The translations under genes and the position numbers were made by a program. Positions 16,075 to 21,712 of a DNA stretch of 31,107 bases are shown here, in pieces. A model generated the notes under the pieces. That model saw only the letters and a list, made by a program, of their open reading frames with translations, ran no database searches and had not been told where the DNA came from. Location: IMG/VR virus record IMGVR_UViG_3300018080_000437, positions 1-31,107 of that record; one strand, 5' to 3'. The first letter of the stretch is position 1; every line of letters starts with the position of its first letter. The DNA is from a virus.

Positions 16075-16835
16075 GAATAAAAATTTATAGCAGGACCACG
16101 CCGGATGATCCGGAAACCGGCTACCAGGATGACCTGGAGCTAATCGGCCGGCACGGAAAAAAAGAGGGCCGATTTAAATGCAGCGCCTGCCCGAACCCGT
16201 ACAAGCCCAGCGATCCGAAAATCCGGTGGGGAGATTACTACGGATGGCTGGCCCCGGGGACCTACAGCTGGCGGGTTTACCACAGCCAAAAATACGGGAA
16301 ATGCCTGCTGCTGAACGGCGGAGGAGAATGCAAGAGCCGGGTCCCGAATTGGAGGCACGGGGACCGGCGGATTTTAAAGCAGGTCCTGGTCCACGCCGGC
16401 GGACATAAATGCCAGAACCCGGAATGGCGGGGCAGCGCCGGCTGCGTTACCCTGCACCGGGCCGTGTGGCCGAATTTTATAAACCATTTCAAGGAAAAGG
16501 ATAGCGGGACCCTGGAGATCATCGATGCCCGGGGAACCGGTAACAAAAAGGAGGGGACCATGGGACGTTTCAGAATTGGACTCGGGATAAAGAAAGCGAT
16601 CAAGACCGCCCTGGGAGCCGGCCTGGCAACCGCGGCCGCAACCAGCGTGGCCCCGCTCATGACCGGCCCGGCCGGGGACGCGGTCACCACCGGCGCGGAC
16701 AGCCTGGTCACGGCCGTGGCCACCGCGGCAACCACCGCCAGCCTGGAGCCGCCGGATCTGCCGATCACCGCGATCGTGACCGTGGCCACCTGGGCATTAA
16801 AATTTTTAGCCGGGTGGATTAAGCACAGAAAATAG
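16071..16835 (+). CDS. L,D-transpeptidase/DUF5675-like lysis protein with holin-like C-terminus
   Basis: ATG overlaps the fibre stop (ATGA). The 254-residue frame has two parts. Residues 1-155 contain APGTYSWRVYHSQKYGKCLL, then LVHAGGHKC and GSAGCVTLH. The His108-Ala-Gly and Ser122-x-Gly-Cys125 arrangement resembles the active-site signature of YkuD-type and DUF5675-type proteins that act on peptidoglycan. Several extra cysteines (37, 40, 78, 87, 114) may bind metal. Residues 164-254 begin MGRFRIGLGI and carry two hydrophobic segments, like a small holin. A strong internal SD AAGGAGGGG precedes codon 164. Position at the end of the late operon, before a terminator, fits lysis. Enzymatic activity is inferred, not shown. 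Confidence 0.6.
   Translation: MRIKIYSRTTPDDPETGYQDDLELIGRHGKKEGRFKCSACPNPYKPSDPKIRWGDYYGWLAPGTYSWRVYHSQKYGKCLLLNGGGECKSRVPNWRHGDRRILKQVLVHAGGHKCQNPEWRGSAGCVTLHRAVWPNFINHFKEKDSGTLEIIDARGTGNKKEGTMGRFRIGLGIKKAIKTALGAGLATAAATSVAPLMTGPAGDAVTTGADSLVTAVATAATTASLEPPDLPITAIVTVATWALKFLAGWIKHRK
16560..16835 (+). CDS. Holin-like small protein from an in-frame internal start
   Basis: ATG at 16560 is in frame with the larger lysis gene and lies 3 bases after AAGGAGGGG, among the best ribosome sites in the window. The 91-residue product has a basic start, hydrophobic stretches at about 15-35 (TALGAGLATAAATSVAPLM) and 68-86 (ITAIVTVATWALKFLAGWI), and a basic tail KHRK. That suits a two-helix holin that permits endolysin release. 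It may be made both as part of the 254-residue protein and separately. If the upstream frame contained an unnoticed indel, this would simply be a separate gene. Confidence 0.6.
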   Translation: MGRFRIGLGIKKAIKTALGAGLATAAATSVAPLMTGPAGDAVTTGADSLVTAVATAATTASLEPPDLPITAIVTVATWALKFLAGWIKHRK

Positions 16836-16869
16836 GCGCCCCTCAACCTCCAGCAGCACCAGGCGCCAG

Positions 16870-16904
16870 GCGCCCCGGGATGGCGACCCCGGGGCGCTTT
16901 TTTT
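16870..16904 (+). terminator. Strong intrinsic terminator of the late operon
   Basis: A perfect 10-bp stem (16870-16879 with 16888-16897; gcgccccggg and its complement) encloses an 8-base loop and is followed by seven T (16898-16904). It lies 34 bases past the lysis gene and should end late transcription coming from the left. Confidence 0.95.
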
Positions 16905-16954
16905 ATACCGATAAAGCGGCTTTTACAAGATATACAAATATTTTAATTTTTCAT

Positions 16955-16983
16955 TTGACAAAACCGCCGATATGGTGTATATT
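16955..16983 (+). promoter_or_regulatory. Sigma70-type promoter P1
   Basis: TTGACA at 16955-16960, a 17-base spacer and TATATT at 16978-16983. The upstream 30 bases are AT-rich and may act as an UP element. It drives the isolated 57-codon gene and lies directly after the late terminator. Confidence 0.9.
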
Positions 16984-17024
16984 CCATAGTATAGAAATTA
17001 ACCCATACACGGAGGCAAGGAGCG

Positions 17025-17198
17025 ATGACCAGGGAAACGGCGGTGAACGTGGAGGAGCGGAGGCTGGAGGCCCGGGAACAGGCCAAGGCCACGGCCGCGG
17101 AGATCGTAGCCGGCCTGGACCAGGCCAGCCTGCAGGAGCTGCAGGAGGCCAACGACTGCCTGCAAAAGGCGGCAGATACGATAAACAGCGATAAATAG
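17025..17198 (+). CDS. Small acidic helical protein, 57 residues, own transcription unit
   Basis: ATG at 17025 follows GGAGGCAAGGAG and the frame ends TAG at 17196-17198. The product is charged, alanine- and glutamate-rich, with no aromatic residues, and looks like one or two helices (ERRLEAREQAKATAAEI, SLQELQEANDCLQKAADTI), so a small coiled coil or dimer is likely. It has its own promoter 40 bases upstream and its own terminator 20 bases downstream. A gene kept alone like this at the late/early boundary may encode a regulator, anti-host or maintenance protein. I do not recognise the family. Confidence 0.75.
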   Translation: MTRETAVNVEERRLEAREQAKATAAEIVAGLDQASLQELQEANDCLQKAADTINSDK

Positions 17199-17217
17199 GC
17201 TTTTATTCCTTATATAT

Positions 17218-17260
17218 AAGGGCCGGTTTCCCAGCGACGGGAGGCCGGCCCTTTCTTTTT
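17218..17260 (+). terminator. Intrinsic terminator after the 57-codon gene
   Basis: Outer stem aagggccgg (17218-17226) pairs with ccggcccttt (17245-17254). An inner stem tccc/ggga can form inside the loop, and a T-rich tail TTTCTTTTT follows (17252-17260). Confidence 0.85.
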
Positions 17261-17302
17261 CCAGGCCCCGGAAAAATAATAAAAGTATTTTGATTATTTC
17301 TC

Positions 17303-17330
17303 TTGACTTTTCCCGGAAACGGTGTATATT
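17303..17330 (+). promoter_or_regulatory. Sigma70-type promoter P2 for the early operon
   Basis: TTGACT at 17303-17308, a 16-base spacer containing TTTCCCGGAAA, and TATATT at 17325-17330. The upstream bases are AT-rich. From the -10 onward it resembles P1 (GGTGTATATT followed by a similar AGTAGAA stretch). Confidence 0.88.
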
Positions 17331-17370
17331 GTAGAGTAGAATGAGAACAAAAACCGAAAGGAGCACAGGG

Positions 17371-17598
17371 ATGAAAAAGGGAACCAAGGTACAGGTTAAC
17401 AGGAAGCACCACGGCCTGGTCGGCAGCATCGGCCGGATCACCGGCAAGACCCACAAATACGGCGGACATACCTACCTGGCGGTGCGGTTTACGGGCGGCC
17501 GGGGCCGGGGAGAAACCCACTTCATGAGCGCCGGGGAGCTGAACATTATCCGGAAAAAAACCGACCTGCGGAGCACCAGCCGCTGGGACTACGTATAA
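17371..17598 (+). CDS. Small beta-barrel (KOW/SH3-like) early protein
   Basis: I start at ATG 17371, 7 bases after AAAGGAG; the in-frame ATG at 17341 lies close to the P2 start site and has no SD. The 75-residue product is basic with strand-rich KGTKVQVNRKHHGLVGSIGR, then HTYLAVRFTGGRGRGETHFM, resembling small SH3-like barrels such as KOW domains in transcription or nucleic-acid-binding proteins. It is first in the early operon, a place for regulators and host-takeover proteins. The fold is a guess from the pattern of Val/Gly strands; no function is shown. Confidence 0.7.
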   Translation: MKKGTKVQVNRKHHGLVGSIGRITGKTHKYGGHTYLAVRFTGGRGRGETHFMSAGELNIIRKKTDLRSTSRWDYV

Positions 17599-17615
17599 AC
17601 CGAAAAGAGCCAAAA

Positions 17616-17924
17616 ATGACAGGATACGATCCGGCAGCAGAGGGAGAAAGGGCAGCACGGCAGGACCGGGCCAGGACCCGGGCCAGGGACGCGCTCAAGG
17701 CCACGGTGGCCCGGAAAGCAACCAGGTACGCCAAGGACCCCCTGGCCGCCCTGGAGGCCCGGAGAGCGGAGATCACCAGCAAGACCCTGGCGGAGATCAC
17801 GGAAAAGGAATACACGGACCTGCTGGCCATTATCAAGGCAGAGGCCCGGATACGGCGGGACAGCGGGATGCCGGAGCCGGACAGCGGATACCCCTACAAA
17901 AACCGAAAGGGAGGTAAGGAATGA
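17616..17924 (+). CDS. Highly charged unknown early protein, 102 residues
   Basis: The leader ACCGAAAAGAG precedes ATG by 6 bases. The product is very rich in Arg, Ala, Lys and Glu (RAARQDRARTRARDALKATV, then EARRAEITSKTLAEITEKEY) and is likely almost entirely helical up to residue 80. The last 20 residues, with Pro/Gly/Tyr, appear disordered. The stop overlaps the next start (ATGA at 17921-17924). I do not recognise it; helical charged early proteins may bind nucleic acid or host polymerase but nothing here proves that. Confidence 0.65.
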   Translation: MTGYDPAAEGERAARQDRARTRARDALKATVARKATRYAKDPLAALEARRAEITSKTLAEITEKEYTDLLAIIKAEARIRRDSGMPEPDSGYPYKNRKGGKE

Positions 17925-18262
17925 GCACCATAGAAAAAATTCAATACCGGGGTTTTGAGATCGAGATCGACGCGCACAGTACCCGGTTCGGGACCCTTTA
18001 CGAACCCAGCAATAACTACGGGGAGCCGGTCATCACCCGGACGGCCTACCAGGACAAGGCCGTCGCGATCAAACAGGGCAAAAAGGACCTGGACCAGCTG
18101 ATAGACCAGGAGGCCGCGGCCCAGCCCAGGAGCACCTGGTGCGATTGCAAGGAGGACCAGCTGCCGAATTCGGATTTTTACCAGGACGGGGAATGCCCCT
18201 GCGGAATTCACCACCACCACTACCACTGCCGGGAATGCGGCGGCGTAACGCAGACCGGATAA
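17921..18262 (+). CDS. Early protein with cysteine/histidine-rich zinc-binding tail
   Basis: The ATG overlaps the upstream TGA and is preceded by ACCGAAAGGGAGG. The N-terminal 65 residues are mixed alpha/beta (YRGFEIEIDAHSTRFG, AYQDKAVAIKQGKKDLDQLI). The tail has Cys74, Cys76, Cys92, Cys94, His97-100, His102, Cys103 and Cys106, enough for one or two zinc sites (CDC, CPCGIHHHHYHCRECG). Similar short N-terminal domains occur in other phage early proteins, but I cannot name a family. Nucleic-acid binding is possible; the sequence shows only likely metal binding. Confidence 0.7.
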   Translation: MSTIEKIQYRGFEIEIDAHSTRFGTLYEPSNNYGEPVITRTAYQDKAVAIKQGKKDLDQLIDQEAAAQPRSTWCDCKEDQLPNSDFYQDGECPCGIHHHHYHCRECGGVTQTG

Positions 18263-18281
18263 CCGAAAGGGAGGACAGGAC

Positions 18282-18641
18282 ATGGACGCAATAGAAAAAA
18301 ACAGGCTGGACCGCCTGCAGGCCCTGGCCCGGGCAACCGGGACAGCCAAGCAGCTGGTCACGGCCCTGGAGGAGCGGATGGCCCAAGAAACCGGCAAGGA
18401 CGGGATCTCCCGGATGCCGGCCCGGATCAGCCTGCCGGACATCCAGGACGTAACCGAAAAGGCCCGGCTGGCCCTGGACCGGATCAACCGCGGCAGCCGG
18501 CCGGTCGGGATGATCTGGCGGGAGCCGGAGGGGACCCGGACCAAATACAAGGTCCAGTTCCCGCGCGGGATCATGACCTACTGCCGCAAAAAGGATGCGG
18601 AGGCGGTAGCCGGCGCCCTGGCCGGATTGGCCCAGGGATAG
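18282..18641 (+). CDS. Unknown early protein, 119 residues
   Basis: ATG follows ACCGAAAGGGAGG by 7 bases. The first 45 residues are probably helical (KNRLDRLQALARATGTAKQL) and the C-terminal half (GMIWREPEGTRTKYKVQFPR, GIMTYCRKKDAEAVAGALAG) could form a small beta-alpha unit. No catalytic motif, signal or membrane segment is visible. It stands third in the run of genes sharing the same leader motif, followed by a 70-base gap with a perfect GC hairpin. I do not recognise the family. Confidence 0.65.
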   Translation: MDAIEKNRLDRLQALARATGTAKQLVTALEERMAQETGKDGISRMPARISLPDIQDVTEKARLALDRINRGSRPVGMIWREPEGTRTKYKVQFPRGIMTYCRKKDAEAVAGALAGLAQG

Positions 18642-18663
18642 ACCGATAAACCACCGTTTACCA

Positions 18664-18698
18664 CGCCCCGGGGAGGCCAGCCAGGCAGCCCCGGGGCG
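18664..18698 (+). other. Perfect GC-rich hairpin in a 70-base intergenic gap
   Basis: The 10-bp stem cgccccgggg (18664-18673) pairs with 18689-18698 around a 15-base loop. It shares its core with the late terminator stem at 16870 but has no following T-run, so it is not an ordinary terminator. It ends 2 bases before the GGGAG site of the next gene. Confidence 0.75.
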
Positions 18699-18711
18699 CC
18701 GGGAGCTGGCC

Positions 18712-19002
18712 GTGGACCTTTACATCGATTATAAAAAGGAAAAGGAAATCGAGGCTGCCATAGCGGCCGAACAAAACCCGGTCCAGAGCTGGAGGATCGT
18801 GGACCGGATCGAGGGACCCTTCGAAACGCGGCAGGCCCGGACCGCCGCGGAGGCCCTGGACCCCTGGATGCAGGACGGGGACCGGGTCGAAACCACCAGG
18901 ACAACCAGCGGGATCATGATCCACGAGATCATCGGCCCGGACGGCGGAGCGCTGGACTTTTACGCCGTTAAAATCGAGGCCGCGATTACCAACGGCCGAT
19001 AG
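18712..19002 (+). CDS. Unknown early protein, 96 residues, GTG start
   Basis: GTG at 18712 is preceded by GGGAG 6 bases upstream, just past a strong hairpin. The product opens with a charged helix (YIDYKKEKEIEAAIAAEQNP) and continues with a probable beta region (SWRIVDRIEGPFETRQARTA, VETTRTTSGIMIHEIIGP). There is no recognisable motif. The gene ends 8 bases before the Spo11-like gene, so the two are probably co-expressed. The hairpin could tune translation of this gene. Its role is unknown. Confidence 0.6.
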   Translation: MDLYIDYKKEKEIEAAIAAEQNPVQSWRIVDRIEGPFETRQARTAAEALDPWMQDGDRVETTRTTSGIMIHEIIGPDGGALDFYAVKIEAAITNGR

Positions 19003-19010
19003 GAGGAGCG

Positions 19011-19916
19011 ATGCCCAAGATTTGTTATATTGAAAAGAATTTTAACCAGCGGTCCCTGGAGCTGATCGACACGGCCAACGGGATCATAGAGGAGTACGAG
19101 GCGGAGGGATACGATTTGACCCTGCGGCAGCTGTACTACCAGTTCGTGGCCCGGGACATTATCCCGAACAAGGACACGGAATACAAGCGCCTGGGTTCGA
19201 TCATCAGCGACGCCCGGCTGGCCGGCCTGGTGGATTGGACGGCCATAACGGACCGGACCAGGTACGTCCGGACCTGCAGCCATTGGGACACGCCGGCGGA
19301 GATCATCGAATCGGCGGCCAGCAGTTACGCGATCGATAAATGGGACGGGCAGCAGGAGCGGTGCGAGGTTTGGATAGAAAAGGACGCGCTCATCGGCGTG
19401 ATTGAGCGGACCTGCCAGCGCCTGGACGTCCCCTGCTTTTCGTGCCGCGGTTACGTTTCACAGAGCGAAATGTGGGTGGCCGCGATGCGGCTCAAGCGGT
19501 GGACCAAGCGCGGCGTGGGAGTTACCATTTTTCACCTCGGGGACCACGATCCCAGCGGGATCGACATGACCCGGGACATCCAGGACCGGGTGCAGCTGCT
19601 GGCCGGGACCACGGATATCCGGATCGAGCGGATCGCGCTGAACATGGACCAAATAGAGGAGTACGGACCGCCGCCGAACCCGGCCAAGGTCACGGACAGC
19701 CGGGCCGGTACCTACATCGCGGAGCACGGCAACGAATCATGGGAGCTGGACAGCCTGGACCCGAAAGTTCTGGACAGCACGGTGGAGGAGGCGGTAGGCA
19801 CGGTAATGAACAAGGCCCTGTGGAAAGGGCGCCAGGAAACCCAGGAGGCCGGCCGGGAGATGCTGACCCGGGCCAGCCGGGCCTGGGCGGACGTGGTCGA
19901 CTTTTTAAACCAATAA
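19011..19916 (+). CDS. Standalone Spo11 / topoisomerase VI subunit A-like TOPRIM protein
   Basis: This 301-residue protein joins two features of type IIB topoisomerase A subunits. Near the N-terminus, TLRQLYYQFV (Thr37 to Val46) resembles the T-x-R-x-x-Y-Y motif around the catalytic tyrosine of topoisomerase VI A and Spo11 (Tyr42 or Tyr43 here). Further on, VWIEKDAL (Glu123) and HLGDHDPSGIDM (Asp178, Asp180) fit the TOPRIM acidic metal-binding residues. The DARLAGLVDWTAITDRTR block lies between. It is shorter than usual TopoVI A (about 360-390) and no GHKL-ATPase B subunit is encoded in the window. SD GGAGGAG precedes ATG. It may cleave DNA for recombination or replication, or act as a primase-like TOPRIM enzyme. 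Assignment rests on motifs. Confidence 0.75.
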   Translation: MPKICYIEKNFNQRSLELIDTANGIIEEYEAEGYDLTLRQLYYQFVARDIIPNKDTEYKRLGSIISDARLAGLVDWTAITDRTRYVRTCSHWDTPAEIIESAASSYAIDKWDGQQERCEVWIEKDALIGVIERTCQRLDVPCFSCRGYVSQSEMWVAAMRLKRWTKRGVGVTIFHLGDHDPSGIDMTRDIQDRVQLLAGTTDIRIERIALNMDQIEEYGPPPNPAKVTDSRAGTYIAEHGNESWELDSLDPKVLDSTVEEAVGTVMNKALWKGRQETQEAGREMLTRASRAWADVVDFLNQ

Positions 19917-19932
19917 CCGAAAGGGAAAGGAG

Positions 19933-20577
19933 ATGGTAGACATGCAGATCAAAACCGTCACGGACCGCAAGCGCGGCTGCGGCTGGCGTAAAGAGGGCGG
20001 CCTGTATTTGATGGGCGGCGGAGAATTCGCGCCCTGCGGCAAGCTGCCGGTACCGCTGGACGTTTGCCCCTGCTGCGGCGCCGGCGTCAAGCCGGCCCGG
20101 GGATGGACCTGGGTGAACGCGGACGCGCTGACCAAGGACGCGCCCTGCAGCATGGCCGGGACCCTGGAGCACGGATACCAGCACGAGATCTGCCCCCTGG
20201 ACGGCCGGATCGGACGCGCCGGCCTGCTGTGGATCGGGGAGGCATATTACAAGACCCCGGAGGACTGGCTCCGGGAATCCCGGGACCAGGGGATCAGCCG
20301 CCGGATCAAGGCGGTACCCCGCGGCTTTGAGGTCGGGGAAACCTGGGTCCTGCTGGCACACCGCAAGGCGGTGCCGGCGCCGGCCCCGGACCAGGAGCCG
20401 GGACCCGGGATATTCCAGGCATTCCAGCCAACGGAAATCCAGTACGTGGTCACCGGCAAGGAAACGGACAAGGAGCTGGAGGACATGTGGGACCGGGGCG
20501 TGACCCCGATCCGGATCGAGCGGGATGAGGCCCAGGTAGACATGGGCCTGGGAGGCGCCAGCGATGACGCCGAATAA
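19933..20577 (+). CDS. Conserved phage zinc-ribbon-like protein, 214 residues
   Basis: The protein has paired cysteines: Cys16 in GCGWRK, Cys35 in PCGKL, Cys45/47/48 in VCPCCGAGVKPARGWTW, then Cys72 and Cys87 (EICPLDG). This is followed by LLWIGEAYYKTPEDWLRE and SRRIKAVPRGFEVGETWVLL. I recognise this layout as a recurring unnamed phage family, with metal binding likely. The C-terminal 65 residues are acidic and Pro-rich. Start is uncertain: ATG 19933 has GGAG directly abutting it but AAGGG at better spacing; ATG 19942 has GGAG 9 bases away. It follows the Spo11-like gene in one operon, so a role in DNA metabolism is possible. Confidence 0.75.
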   Translation: MVDMQIKTVTDRKRGCGWRKEGGLYLMGGGEFAPCGKLPVPLDVCPCCGAGVKPARGWTWVNADALTKDAPCSMAGTLEHGYQHEICPLDGRIGRAGLLWIGEAYYKTPEDWLRESRDQGISRRIKAVPRGFEVGETWVLLAHRKAVPAPAPDQEPGPGIFQAFQPTEIQYVVTGKETDKELEDMWDRGVTPIRIERDEAQVDMGLGGASDDAE

Positions 20578-20875
20578 CGGATCGATAAAGGCGGAGGCCC
20601 GGCGTCAATGGCGCCGGGCCGTCCGGGAGGACGCGAACATAAACGGCTGGCCGATTATGCCAACGGCCATGATGGATGAATGGACGCGGATCTACCAGGC
20701 GGAGGGCAAGGAGGCAGCATACCAGGACATAAAACAATTTAACAAGCGGGACGTGGTGGCCATTTACCTCGGACTTTTAGTTTTTATGGAATTTGGGATC
20801 GAGGTATACAACGCCGGCCGGCCGATCCCGGAGGAGGCAATCGATGGCCAAGAAAAAACTGAAAGCGGCAGGTAA
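20564..20875 (+). CDS. Unknown early protein, 103 residues
   Basis: The start overlaps the preceding gene by 14 bases, with GGGAGG about 10 bases upstream. The first half is charged and helical (KAEARRQWRRAVREDANING). Residues about 67-83 (VVAIYLGLLVFMEFGIEVY) are hydrophobic and could be a buried amphipathic helix or a weak membrane segment. The C-terminus overlaps the next gene by 32 bases. No family is recognised and no function is inferred. Confidence 0.6.
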   Translation: MTPNNGSIKAEARRQWRRAVREDANINGWPIMPTAMMDEWTRIYQAEGKEAAYQDIKQFNKRDVVAIYLGLLVFMEFGIEVYNAGRPIPEEAIDGQEKTESGR

Positions 20876-21098
20876 GCGGCCCCGGGGCGGCAAGATGACC
20901 TACCAGGCCCGGGTGGAGGACAAGGACGTGCCGTGCGAGATCTGCAGCAAAAGACCGGAGCGGATAAAAGGGACCGGAATATGCTGGATTTGCCACGGAG
21001 AAATCCTTAGATTAAAAGCCATAGCTAACACGCCCCGGGGACGGGCGGAAATTAACGCGATACTGGAGGAGATCGATGCAGCAGGAAAAACCGAATAA
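20844..21098 (+). CDS. Small zinc-finger protein, 84 residues
   Basis: I start at ATG 20844 because GGAGGAGG lies 6-7 bases upstream; the frame is open earlier (to 20793) without an SD. The basic N-terminus (MAKKKLKAAGKRPRGGK) precedes a four-cysteine motif, Cys31-x2-Cys34-x12-Cys47-x2-Cys50, that would hold one zinc ion. A helical tail follows. Such small basic zinc proteins can bind DNA or RNA. It overlaps both neighbours by 23-32 bases, showing tight translational packing. Confidence 0.7.
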   Translation: MAKKKLKAAGKRPRGGKMTYQARVEDKDVPCEICSKRPERIKGTGICWICHGEILRLKAIANTPRGRAEINAILEEIDAAGKTE

Positions 21099-21507
21099 GA
21101 CCCAGCAGCTGGTGGCCGCGGCCGTGACCCAGGTCCTGGCCGGCGGGAAAAAGCAGATCGTGGCAAACAAGCTGTACCGGATCACCGCGGAAACCGCGGC
21201 GGCCCGGAAAAAGGACATACCGCCCTGGGCCGTTTTTATCCAGGCGGTCCGGGACCTGGGATATCCGATCAGCAAGGCGGAGGTGATCGAGTTCAAGGCC
21301 AAGAAAAAGGTAACATTCCAGGAGCAGGCATACCACCGGGTGGACCGGAGCCTGGACAATTGCATCAGCGAAATCGTGATGGCCGCGGCAAAATTAAAGA
21401 CCAAGGCCAAGGCCAAGGGATATCCGCAAGAGATGCGGAGCGCCCTGGCCGATGCCCGGGGCCAGCTGGTGGCGGCCGCAAACAAGATAAATGAGGCGGC
21501 CCGGTAA
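21076..21507 (+). CDS. Unknown early protein, 143 residues, mostly helical
   Basis: The ATG overlaps the zinc-finger gene by 23 bases, with GGAGGAG upstream. The sequence is Lys/Ala-rich and helical (TQQLVAAAVTQVLAGGKKQI, VDRSLDNCISEIVMAAAKLK), with a central YPISKAEVIEFKAKKKVT. The pattern AVRDLGYPISKAEVIEF hints at a helix-turn-helix-like segment near 58-74, but that is weak. It is the last gene before promoter P3. I do not recognise a family. Confidence 0.65.
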   Translation: MQQEKPNKTQQLVAAAVTQVLAGGKKQIVANKLYRITAETAAARKKDIPPWAVFIQAVRDLGYPISKAEVIEFKAKKKVTFQEQAYHRVDRSLDNCISEIVMAAAKLKTKAKAKGYPQEMRSALADARGQLVAAANKINEAAR

Positions 21508-21514
21508 AAATAGC

Positions 21515-21543
21515 TTGACTTCCGGTTAAAATATTTTTACATT
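21515..21543 (+). promoter_or_regulatory. Sigma70-type promoter P3 with possible operator
   Basis: TTGACT at 21515-21520, a 17-base spacer, and TACATT at 21538-21543. An inverted pair TCCGGT (21521-21526) and ACCGGA (21544-21549) brackets the spacer and -10, as an operator would. It lies in the gap after 21507 and would drive the small membrane protein and annealing genes. Confidence 0.75.
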
Positions 21544-21568
21544 ACCGGAAAAACCGAAAGGAGGCGGA

Positions 21569-21712
21569 GTGCGGCAGCACCAGCAGCAGGACAAGCTAAT
21601 CGGGATCGCGATCTGCATCGCGGTCGTTATCCTTGGATTAACATTAATATGCCGGGATTTTTACCCCGGCAAAACCGAAAGGGAGGACAGCTATGGTCAA
21701 CGAGCGGACTAA
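21569..21712 (+). CDS. Small single-pass membrane protein, 47 residues, GTG start
   Basis: GTG at 21569 follows ACCGAAAGGAGG at good spacing. The 47-residue frame ends TAA at 21710-21712, overlapping the start of the next gene by 20 bases. After a polar start (RQHQQQDK) comes a hydrophobic helix (LIGIAICIAVVILGLTLIC, residues 10-28), then a short charged tail. It is first after promoter P3. Small membrane proteins in phage early blocks can be superinfection exclusion or inhibitor peptides; that is only a possibility here. Confidence 0.6.
   Translation: MRQHQQQDKLIGIAICIAVVILGLTLICRDFYPGKTEREDSYGQRAD

Noticed and set aside
16880-17194. ORF starting in the loop of the late terminator
   Set aside because: It would begin inside a terminator hairpin, cross promoter P1 and run out of frame over the 57-codon gene, which has a strong SD and fits the promoter-terminator unit.
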